Shown here one piece after another: positions 8,899 through 19,600 of a stretch of DNA of 64,000 nucleotides (its first letter is position 1; each line of letters begins with the position of its first letter). The position numbers and the translations under genes are program-made. The DNA is taken from positions 4,956,001 to 5,020,000 of the forward strand of contig CP054837.1 in NCBI GenBank assembly GCA_028768525.1. The letters are read 5' to 3'. The notes below the pieces were generated by a model, which was given only the letters and a program-made list of their open reading frames with translations, made no database searches and was not told where the DNA came from. Origin of the DNA: Desulfobacter sp. (GTDB lineage: Bacteria; Desulfobacterota; Desulfobacteria; Desulfobacterales; Desulfobacteraceae).

Positions 8899-10428
8899 TC
8901 AGGAGGCCGGGTCAATAATTCTTTTGGTCTTTTTTTGAGGGGATGGGGCCTGGTAACCGGTGATGTATTTTTTTACGGTTCGGCGGTCCAGCCCTGTTTT
9001 TCTGGCCGTTTTCTCATAGGTGCCCAGGGCGTCGTAGAGCAGTTTGCAGTATCCGGCCACCAGATCCGGCACGGCGATGCTTCCCTGTTCAATCCCCTGG
9101 GCCAGGGTCTCCGCCAGTTCCAGTTTTCCCGGATCCGCTGTGGCCTTGCCGTTGTAGTCCCGCCTCAGCAATACGCTTCTTGCGCACTGCTCCAGTTCCC
9201 GGACATTGCCGGGCCAGGGGTAATCTTCCCCCAGGTTCCGTGTGATGATCCGTTTTACCTTTTCAATGAGTTTGGGGGCATGGGCCCCGGTCATGCGCTG
9301 GATAACAAATCCCAGCAGGTGGTCCAGTTCCTGGGGATCCTCCTTGATCCGCTGACGCAGGGGAGGGACCTCAATGATATCCGAACAGAGCCGGTAGTAA
9401 AAATCATCCCGGAAGACATCGCCGTCCATGATTTTTTTTCTGGGCTGGTTGGTGGCCCCGATGACCCGTCCGTTGAACCGTTCCGCAGCATGGGCGCCCA
9501 CCGGGATGAAATGGCGTTCCTGGAGTACCCTCAGCAGCTTGATCTGGACGTGGTTGGGGATTTCACCGATTTCATCCAGGAGGATGGCGCCGTAGGGACT
9601 GCACCGGGAAAAGGCCCCCTGGTAATTCTCCACGGCCCCGGTAAAGGCCCCCTTGGTATGGCCGAAGAGCTCTGATTCCAGCAGGGTCTCGGGGTACTGG
9701 GAGAGGTTCAGGGAGGAAAAGGCCCGGGTAAAGCTCTGGGCGAAACATTTGGTTTTGGGATCAAAGGGGATGAACCCGCTTCGGCCGATGGCGTTGGCCG
9801 CCGTGCCTTTTCCCGTGCCGGTTTCTCCAAGCAGCAGGGTGGAGAAATCCTCCATCCGGTTCCACAGATACCTGTCGTACAGTCCTATATTATAGGTAAA
9901 GACATTGTACCACAGATGCTTTTTCAGGATCCGCATGCAGGGGCTGGTGCCCACCAGGGTGTTGGAAATAAAATAAAAGGCCCGGCGCAGTTGAAAGGAG
10001 AGGGCGAAGTAGTGGTAGAATTGCTCCGTATCAAATCCCTTGGCCGCCCACATGGTTTTGGCCTCATCCACAAACTCCGCCTTTACCGGTGTGTCCCCGG
10101 CCTCAATCTGCTCTTTGATGTGCCGGTCGAATCTTTCCCTGAACTTGTGGAAGATATCAAAGAAATAGACCACCCGGAGCAGCTCCCTGTCCTCCTCCCG
10201 GTATGCGTCAATATTGCATTTGTGAAGCTTTTCCAGCATGGTGAGCCGCCGGTCCACCTCCCGATAGCACATGTCCTTGCTCTCCCTGCGGGAGGCGGAG
10301 GGAAAATAGCCTGCAATGCGCTGGTCCAGCCGTTCCCTCAGCCGTGAGAAGGGGTTGGCAAAGGCGGCATTGTACACGGTTTTAAAAAAATGTCTTTCTT
10401 CCTGGGCCAGTTTCAGTGGCGGGGCCAT
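8899..10428 (-). CDS. Sigma-54-dependent transcriptional activator (bEBP) without receiver domain
   Basis: A 509-residue protein using ATG at 10428, with AAGGA 6 nt upstream. The first ~190 residues form a helical domain I do not recognise; it is not a phospho-receiver, GAF or PAS. The AAA+ domain follows: Walker A GETGTGKG (201-208), the sigma-54 contact loop GAFTGA (260-265) and Walker B ILLDEIGE (282-289). The C-terminus carries a FIS-like helix-turn-helix (KTARKTGLDRRTVKKYI). Such proteins remodel RNA polymerase-sigma54 at -24/-12 promoters. The gene diverges from the megasynthase, whose upstream region holds a near-consensus sigma-54 promoter, making it the probable direct activator. The usual Walker A acidic residue after GK is Gly here, a small oddity. 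Confidence 0.92.
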   Translation of the reverse strand: MAPPLKLAQEERHFFKTVYNAAFANPFSRLRERLDQRIAGYFPSASRRESKDMCYREVDRRLTMLEKLHKCNIDAYREEDRELLRVVYFFDIFHKFRERFDRHIKEQIEAGDTPVKAEFVDEAKTMWAAKGFDTEQFYHYFALSFQLRRAFYFISNTLVGTSPCMRILKKHLWYNVFTYNIGLYDRYLWNRMEDFSTLLLGETGTGKGTAANAIGRSGFIPFDPKTKCFAQSFTRAFSSLNLSQYPETLLESELFGHTKGAFTGAVENYQGAFSRCSPYGAILLDEIGEIPNHVQIKLLRVLQERHFIPVGAHAAERFNGRVIGATNQPRKKIMDGDVFRDDFYYRLCSDIIEVPPLRQRIKEDPQELDHLLGFVIQRMTGAHAPKLIEKVKRIITRNLGEDYPWPGNVRELEQCARSVLLRRDYNGKATADPGKLELAETLAQGIEQGSIAVPDLVAGYCKLLYDALGTYEKTARKTGLDRRTVKKYITGYQAPSPQKKTKRIIDPAS

Positions 10429-10468
10429 GGGCAATCCTTATTTTTGATTTCAAAATGTATAATGTGCA

Positions 10469-10493
10469 TATTTGTACACGTCGTGATCATAAA
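10469..10493. promoter_or_regulatory. Candidate activator-binding site (imperfect palindromes)
   Basis: TGTGCA-TATT-TGTACA is an imperfect inverted repeat (5 of 6 positions), and it runs into CACG-T-CGTG, a perfect short palindrome. Both lie about 110-130 bp upstream of the sigma-54 promoter, the usual distance for enhancer sites. Only one such place is seen, so the assignment is tentative. Confidence 0.35.
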
Positions 10494-10596
10494 ATGCAAA
10501 CCTGGCGGAAAAATAAAAAATGAAGGGGCGGGCAGCTGCATGGGTAACTGACTTTAATTCAGATGCTTATGGGAAAATATCTGGTTTTGGTTGTGT

Positions 10597-10612
10597 TGGC
10601 ACGCTCTTTGAT
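10597..10612 (+). promoter_or_regulatory. Sigma-54 (-24/-12) promoter for the megasynthase
   Basis: TGGCACG-N4-TTGAT matches the sigma-54 consensus TGGCACG-N4-TTGCW at all positions but one (A for C in the -12 element). The GG of the -24 and the G of the -12 are correctly spaced. It ends 47 nt before the ATG at 10660, and a sigma-54 activator is encoded divergently just upstream. Confidence 0.75.
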
Positions 10613-10659
10613 ACGTATGGGGGGACGTTTATTTTTTTAACCTTAAATGGAGAATTTAC

Positions 10660-13600
10660 ATGATTAGAAGAATACTGAATTCAAGACTGCCTTTGATGGT
10701 TCATACCCCAGTCAAAGTCTTTGACCTCAGATATTTTCATGCCATTTACAATGCCGGGGCCCTGCCGGTTTTCGATACCGAATTTTTGAGCAGGGATGAC
10801 ATCATTCAGAAAGCATTGCTGCTTGCCGGCGAAAACCTGCAGTTCGGCCTCCGCCTTTCTGCCCACGACCCTGATATTATCCATACCCTGAGACGGGAAA
10901 ATATTAAAAATCTGGACGCCCTGGTGGTGCCCTTAAGCAAGGGGGATACCCCGGCAGACCTGAAACGGTTTAACAGTACCAAAATCATCCTTGAACTCAG
11001 GGATATCGGCCTGACCGAAGAGATAAGGGACCTTGATCCCCACGCCCTGGTGGTGAAAGGCAACGAAGCGGCCGGGCGGGTGTCCAGGTACTCTTCCTTC
11101 ATTCTCATGCAGTGGTACCTGAAACATTCACCCTTGCCGCTTTTTGTCCACGGCGGCGTGGGGCAGTATACCGCAGCCGGGATGCTGGCCGCCGGTGTCT
11201 CCGGCTTTGTCATGGACAGCCAGTTGCTGCTGGCCAAGGAAGCACCGGTGTCCGATGATTTCAAGAAATTGCTGGCCGGGCTGGACGAAGGGGATTCCAC
11301 CGAGATCACCTTCAGGGAAAAAGGCATCTACCGGGTTTTTGCCAAACTGGGCACCAAAGTGGTGAAGGACCTGAAGGAAGAGGCTGTCCTGCTTTCCGAC
11401 AAAGAAGAGGGGGACATCTATCCGGCCATTGCCGAAAAGATGACCGCCCTGGATAACCCGGACGCTTCCTTTATCCAGTCCCTGTTCTACCTGGGCCAGG
11501 ACGGCATATTTGCCAAGGAATTTGTGAAGGAATCAGACTCCCTGGCGGAGATTATCGACCGCTTTTTTACCACCCTGGGGGGCCATCTGGATCAGGTTGA
11601 CCGCCATGATCCCGTTAAAAAGAATTCCCCCTTTGCCAAGGACCAGAATACCGCCTATCCCCTGATCCAGGGCCCCATGGCCAATATCTCAGACAATGCG
11701 GAATTTGCCGCCCAAGTCCTTGAGGCCGGCGCGCTGCCTTTCTTTGCCGTGGGCAGCCTGCCCGTGGACCTGGCCGATACCATGATTAAATCCGGTGCCG
11801 AAAAACTGGATAATTTCGGTGCCGGCCTGGTGGGCATTGAGGCCTTCAATCCCCAGGTGGCCGCCCACCTGGATATGGTAAAAGAGTATAATGTGCCTTA
11901 CGCCCTCTTTGCCGGCGGCATCCCCTCCCAGGCCGTTGAACTGGAAAAGGCGGGCACCAAAACCTATCTGCACACCCCGTCGGTTTCCATGATGGACAAC
12001 GCCATTGAAAACGGCTGCACCCGGTTCATCTTCGAAGGGGGTGAGGCCGGCGGCCATGTGGGGTCACTGACTTCCATGGTGCTCTGGGAAGCGGCCATTG
12101 CCAGTCTCATCAACGGCGGCCGTGACCTCTCCAGCCTCTACCTGGTTTTTGCCGGGGGCATCACCACCCGGTTCGCCTCCTTTTTCATCTCCGGCATGAC
12201 CTCTTTTCTGGCTGCCCGGGGGGCCAAGATCGGCCTTCAGGTGGGCACGGCTTATCTCTTTGCCAAGGAGATCGTCGATACCAAGGCGGTACAAAAGCAG
12301 TACCAGGAGATCCTCATTGAGCAGGACAAAACCGTGGTCATCGGCAAAACCCTGGGGCTGGCCTCCAGAACCGCCCCCACCCCCTTTGCTAAAATGATGA
12401 CCGACCATGAAGCCGAAATGATCCGGGAGAAAATGCCCTTGTCCCAGCGGAAACGTTCCTTTGAAAAAAAGAATATCGGGTCCCTGCTCATCGGCGCCAA
12501 AGGCTTTCTGCCGGATTTTAAAAATCCCGGCGAGGAGAATTACACCTGGTTTGAAGGCGAGGAACACCGTGAAAAAGGCAACTTCCTCGTGGGAGACAGC
12601 CTGGCCTTCTTTAAAGAGCCCGTCACCATCCAGCAGATCCACGACGGATATTTCACGGGCAAATCCCAGCTCTTTGCCCACCTCAACGGTCTGGAAACAT
12701 TCTCCAGTCCCAAGTCCAGGATCCACGACGAGATCGCCGTGGTGGGCGTGGGCTGCACCCTTCCCCATGCCGACACCCCGGACCAGCTCTGGCAGAATAT
12801 CCTGGACAAGCGATACTCCATCGCCCCCATGCCCGAATCCCGCATGGACCGGGAACTTTACTATGACACCAACCGCAAGGCCGAGGACAAGACCTATACG
12901 GACCTGGCCGGCCATGTGGACCATTTTGAATTTGACCGGGAGCGCTTCGGCTATGCCGAGGGCAAGGATAAAAAACTCTCCCGCAGCCAGAAGATGGTTC
13001 TTTCCACCGCCTACAAGGCCGTGGAGAGCGCCGGGCTTCTGGATGAAAACGATAGGATGATCTGTGAAGATCCCAAGCGGACTGCCGTGATCATCGCCAC
13101 CTGCCTCTCCAATGAACTGGGCAACGATCTTCAGCTCAAATACTGGTATCCGGAAATCCTTTCCATGATGGAAAAACTACCGGCCTTTGAACGTTTAAGC
13201 GATGATGAGAAGGAAAAGGCAAAGCAGGCCCTGTTTGAAGGGATGGAAGGAGAAAACAAGGGGTATGATCCGGTCCACGGGATCCTGCTCAACATTGAAG
13301 CCTCCCGCATCGCCCGCCACCTGGGCGTCCGGGGCACCAACTATATTGTGGACGCGGCCTGCGCCTCTTCGGTTACCGCCATAGATGAGGCCTGCAACGA
13401 ACTGCTCTCCGGAGAGCATGACACCGTGGTCGTGGGCGGGGTGAACACCCACCTGGCCCCGGAGTCCTTCATCGGCTTCGCCAAAATGGGCACCCTTTCA
13501 GACAAAGGGTCCTTTCCCTTTGACGGCCGGGCCGACGGATTTATCCTGGGTGAGGGATCTGTTGTCTATGTCCTCAAACGGATGAAGGATGCCCTCAGGG

Positions 13601-16600
13601 ACGGTAACAAAATTTTCGGCATCATCAACGCCATCGGCTCCAGTTCCGACGGCAAGGGCAAAGCCATTGCCGCGCCCAACCCCAAGGGCCAGGTCATGAG
13701 CCTGGAACGCTGCTTTGGCAGTATCCGCCCCGATATAAAACCGGAGGACATCGGATTCATCGAAGCCCACGGCACCTCCACCACCGTGGGGGATCAGGTG
13801 GAACTGGGCACCCTGGACGCCGTATACAATAAATCCGGTGCCGGCATCTCTTCCATCAAATCACAGATCGGCCATCTCCTTGGCTGTGCCGGTGCCGCCG
13901 GCATGCTCAAGGCGCTGCTGGCCGTGAATAAAGGCATGCTGCCGCCCAACGGCGGGTTTGAAACCCTGTCCGACAAACACGATTTGAGCAAGTCTTCCCT
14001 TTTCATTGTCAAGGATGCACAGGACTGGACCCCGGAAGGGGGCACTAGCCGTAAGGCCGGCATCTCCTCCTACGGGTTCGGGGGGATCAACTACCATGCC
14101 GTGGTGGAAGAGATGACCGATGCCTATGTCCCCCTGCAGCGGGATATTTTTCCCGATACCGCCTATGACTTCAATGACGACCGTATCGTGGTAGCCGGGC
14201 TCGGGGTCTTCCTGCCCGGTGCCAAAAACACGGAAGAATTCTGGGACAAGCTCTCCTCAGGGGAGAAGCAGCTGGGCCGGATACCGGCGGACCGGTTTGA
14301 CAACGGCAGCTATACCGACCAGGGAAAGGATTCCTTTTATTACCTGCCCCGTGTAAAGGCGGGGATGGTTACGGACTTTAAGTTCAATAACCTCAAGTAC
14401 CGCATGCCCCCCAAGATGGTGGAATCCGTTGAACGGGGACAGATCTTCGGCCTGGAAGCCGCATCAGAAGCCCTTGAAAACTGCGGCCTGCTCAATGTGG
14501 ACGGCGCGGCGGCGCGTACCGGGGTCATCCTGGGCACCATTGCCGGGGAACGCCAGAGCAAGAACGTTATCCGGGTCCGTAAAAATTACCTGCGCCGGGT
14601 GATTGAAAACTGTGGTGGCCTCGAAGAGGATACCGCCAAAACCCTGGCCTCGGACCTGGTGAACAAGATTCGGGAAACCATCCCCGAAAACAACGAGGAC
14701 ACCACCCCGGGCCTGCTGTCCAATATTATCTCAGGGCGGATCGCCAATTTCTTCGGCCTCAACGGCGCCAACTACGTCATCGACGCCTCCTGTGCTTCGG
14801 CCACCATTGCCCTGCGCAACGGTATCCGTCACCTGAAGCAGAAAGACCTGGACTTTGTGCTGGCCGGCGGCGTGGACTGCAACCTTTACCCGGCGGTTCT
14901 CATGGCTTTCAAGCGGCTGGGGCTGCTCTCGGAAGGGGACTGCAATTTCTTTGATTCCCGGGCTGACGGTTATGTCATGGGCGAAGGGGCGGCCATCCAT
15001 GTGGTCACCACCCTGAAACAGGCCCGGGAAGCCGGCATGGACATCTATGGAGAGATCAACGCCTGCGCGGTCCGCTCTTCCGTACCCGACCATATGCTGG
15101 CCCCCTCGGAACAGACCTTTGTGACCGTGACCAACGAAGCCTATGCGGCCGCCGGCATCAGAAAGTCCGACATTGACCACCTGGACCTTTTTGCCTTCTC
15201 CAACATCTTCGGGGATATCATCGAAAAACAGGTGACCCAGGCATGCTTTGACCACGAGATGAGCTGCGGCAACGTCAAGCCCCAGTTCGGGTATTTCAAA
15301 GCGGCCAACCCGGCGGTGGCCATGGCCAAGCTTATGCTCATGAACAAAAACGGCCGGCTGCTTCCCGATTTCAACTATGATGAGGAACACTCCATTCTCA
15401 AGGAATGCCGGATTTTGAAACCCATCCGCCGTGCCGTTGACCGGACACCCGGCCAGCCCCTGCGCTTTGCAGCAAATGTCAACGGTATCGGCGGGAACCA
15501 CGCCCATCTGATCATGGGCTGCCTGCCGCCGGTACTCGAAGGGGCCGGTGCCGCAGCCCAAACAGCAGAACCCGCCGTCATCGAAGCCGAATTTAAAGCG
15601 GTGTCCGGTGACGATATTGTTCTTGCCGATGCCGCGGCCCATTCCGCCGGCCCCGGCGGCAAAAAGCTGCGCATGGTGGCCCTGCTCTCGGGCCAGGGCG
15701 CCCAACGGCCGGGCATGATGAAGACCCTTTATGAATCCGACAGTGAAATCCGCAGGGTGATGGACAAGGGCGAAACCATATTCAGGGCCCAGCGGGGCTA
15801 TTCCCTGCTGGACCTCATGTTCGGCGAAGACGACGCCCTGAACTCCACCCAGAACACCCAGCCGGCGGTCTTCCTCTCCTCTGCGGCAGTATGCAGCCGC
15901 CTGGCCCGGGAAGGGTTCTCTCCGGATTATTTCATCGGCCACAGCGTCGGCGAATACACCGCCCTGTTCTGCTCGGGCATCCTGGGATTCGAAGACGCCA
16001 TGAAGCTGATCATCAAGCGGTCCGACCTCATGTTCGAAAGCACATTGAAGAATCCGGGCAAAATCATGGTGGTATTTAAGAATGAAAAGGAGACCGCGGC
16101 CTTGATCCGCAAATCCTTTGTTTCCGACATCTGGATCACCAACAAGAACAGTGAAAAGCAGACCGCCGTCTCGGGCAAGGCCGAATCCATCGAGGCATTC
16201 TGCCAGTTTCTCACCACCGAGGGTGCGGTTTACAAAAAGCTTAACCTCACCGGCGCCTTCCACACTCCCATGCTGGACGAGGCGGCCAAAGAGCTCCGGG
16301 CCTACCTGGATACCCTGAATTTTAACCGGACCCGCTACGGCCGGATCATTTCCAATACCCTGGCCGCCCCTTACCCGGAGGATCCGGAAGCGGTCAAGGA
16401 CCTGCTGGCCCGCCAGATTACAAGTCCCGTGGAGTTTATCAAATCCATCGAGCATGTATACGTCTCCGGCCGGACCCATTTCATTGAAATCGGGCCCGCC
16501 CGCCTGCTGGTCAATCTGTTGAAAAATATCAATATCGGGGAGTTCGGCACCGCCGTCTCCGTGGACGGGCGCAAGGGCGAGGAAGAATCCTTTGCCGCCT

Positions 16601-19600
16601 GCCGGGACTATCTCATGGGCTGCAACAGCCTCTTTGAATCCCGCCCGGTTCCCACGGCCCCTCCCGCACCTGAAACTGTCCCTGCACCCGTGCAGGAAGA
16701 AGAGGAATTACCTGAAGTTACAATGTCAGAAGATTTTGAGTCATTTAAGGAGAACAACCAGGAAGCCATTGACCGCCTCCTGTTCAAGGAATACCAGCGC
16801 CGGAAAAAAGATGCGGCCGTGGCCGCCATGGAGCGCTTCCAGTTCAACACCAACCGGGTGCTGATTTCCGGTGTCTCCGTGGGCCTGCCCGGCAAAGCCC
16901 GCCGGGTCTTTGCCGAAGACAACTTTGATGCCATCCTCAACGGCAGGAACTTCATTGAGTCCCTGGATTCCGACGAGATGCACAAGCTCACCGACAAGAA
17001 CATCACCAAGCTCTACAAGCAGCCCGACGGCAATGCACGGTTTGTCCAGATCACCAAGACCGAGGACGTCATTCACCTGGCAGGCCAGTTGGGATACTTT
17101 AACCTCACCGACGAGTACGGCATCAAGGCCCAGTATGACAATGCCATGGCCATGGGCATCGCCGCCGGCATCGAGGCCCTCAAGGACGCCAACATCCCGC
17201 TGGTGATGCAGTACAAGAAGATGAAGGACGGACGGTCCATGATCCCCGACGGATTTGCCCTGCCCGAGGAGATGCAGGAAGAGACCGGCGTCATCATCAC
17301 CTCGCTGTGGCCCAATGGGGAAACCCTGATTTCCGAGCTGGAAAAATATTTTTATGAAAAACTCTTCCTCAAACCCTATGAAGAGTTTGAAAAAATCTAC
17401 TACTTCCTTATGGAAAAGATCGGGGATGTGGAGATCAAGGACCGGCTCACCGACTGGTTCTTCAAGGCCAAGTCCCGGAAACGCAGCGACATGGGTGAAT
17501 ACAAGTTTGACCGGAACTTCCTGCTCAACGCCTGCCCCCTGGGATCGGCCCACCTGGCCCAGATCATCAAGGCCAAAGGCCCCAACACCCTGGTCTCTTC
17601 CGCCTGCGCCTCCACGACGCTGGCCATGGGCATTGCCGAGGACTGGATCAGGGTGGGCCGGTGCAAGCGGGTCCTGGTGGTGGGCGGCGAAAACGCCACC
17701 TCCCCCAACCAGAACCAGTGGATCGGCTCCGGCTTCCTGGCCCTGGGCGCCGCCACCATTAAAAAGCGGATTTCCGAAGCGGCCAAGCCCTTTGACGAAG
17801 ACCGCAACGGCACCATCCTGGGCTCCGGCGCCGTGGGCCTTGTGGTGGAAGACCAGGCCTCTGCTGCCAGGCGCGGGATGAACGGCCAGGCCGAGGTGCT
17901 GGGCACCCATATCGCCAACTCCGCCTACCACGCCTACAACATCGACGTGCCCCACATGTCCAGGGAAATGCAGAAGTTCATTGAAAAGGTGGAACGCCAG
18001 ACCGGCATCTCCAAAGAGGAATATGCGGACAAGCTGCTGTTCATGTCCCATGAGACCTATACCCCGGCCCGGGGCGGCTCTGCCGACGCCGAGGTCCAGG
18101 CACTGGAAAGCACCTTTGCAGGCCACCTGAATAAGATCTGTATTTCCAATACCAAGGGGTTCACCGGCCATACCCTGGGGGCGGCCATCGAAGATGTGGT
18201 CATGGTCAAGGCCCTCCAGAAGCGGAAGGCGCCCCCCATTGCCAACCTGGCCAAGGTGCCCAAGAATTTCAGAAAATTGAATTTCTCCGGGCAGGATAAG
18301 ATTGATTCCGAATACGGGCTCCATCTTTCCGCCGGGTTCGGGTCACATTTTGCCTTTATGTTCATCAAACGGGTGGAGGAAAACCCGGTGCGGGGCAACC
18401 TGGTCTACCAGAGATGGCTGAGAAAAATCACCGGCAGCCAGAATCCTGAACTCAAGGTGATCGACAACACGCTGTGTGTGGTGGCCGGTGACCAGGAGAT
18501 CAAACCGTCCGCAACACCTGAACCCGCGCCTGCCATCGCTGCGGCATCAGCCGCACCGGCAACTGCCGCCTCTGCGGCCAACCCGGTCCTGGCCCCTGCG
18601 GCCCGGCCCGTGGCCAAGGTAAAGGCCATCATTGCCGAGCAGACCGGCTACGCCCAGGACATGCTGGAGGACGACCTGGATCTTGAAGCGGATCTGGGGA
18701 TCGACACAGTGAAACAGGTGGAAATTTTCGGCAAAATCGCCTCTGATTTCGGTTTCCCCGTGCCCGACGACCTCAAGCTGAGGGACCTGAACACCATCGC
18801 CAAGCTGGGGGCCTATATAGCGGATAAAACCGGCCTGGACAGCGGTGCTCCTGCCGCTCCGGCTGCACCGGCAGAAACACCGGCGGCAGCCGCGTCTGCT
18901 GCCGGCGGGGTCGTGGACCAGGTAAAGGCCGTCATTGCGGAACAGACCGGTTATGCCCAGGATATGCTGGAAGATGATCTGGACCTTGAAGCGGACCTGG
19001 GCATTGATACGGTGAAGCAGGTGGAAATTTTCGGCAAAATCGCCGCCACCTTCAACTTCCCCGTACCCGAAGATCTGAAACTGCGGGATCTGAACACCAT
19101 TGCCAAGCTGGCGGAATATATTACCGACCGGACCGGCCTTGCTGACGCTGCACCTGCAGCAGGACCCGGATCCGCAGAGGCAGCTGTTGCTCCCGCTGCG
19201 GCCGCCGGCCCGGTGCAGGCGGTGAAGGCCGTCATTGCCGAGCAGACCGGTTATGCCGAGGATATGCTGGAGGATGATCTTGACCTTGAAGCGGATCTGG
19301 GCATCGACACGGTGAAGCAGGTGGAAATCTTTGCCAAGATCGCCGCCACCTTTAACTTTCCGGTCCCCGATGATCTTAAGCTGAGGGATCTGAACACCAT
19401 CGCCAAACTGGGCGCCTATATTGCCGAGAAGACCGGCCAGGCCGATTCTGCAGAACCGCCGGCTGCCCCTGCTGCCCCTGCTGCCGGGGCCGCCCCCGGG
19501 ACCGGCACACCTGTACCCGGCAATGATGTCTCCGCTGCCGTCAAAGAGGTGATTGCCCAGCAGACCGGCTACAGCGCCGACATGCTGGAGGATGATCTGG

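Noticed and set aside
14731..16479. Long open frame (582 codons) on the minus strand inside the megasynthase
   Set aside because: It is the antisense shadow of GC-rich, codon-biased coding DNA; no ribosome site, no recognisable domain, and the plus-strand KS/AT motifs run straight through it. The same applies to 16741-18324, 12064-12924 and 20974-21948.
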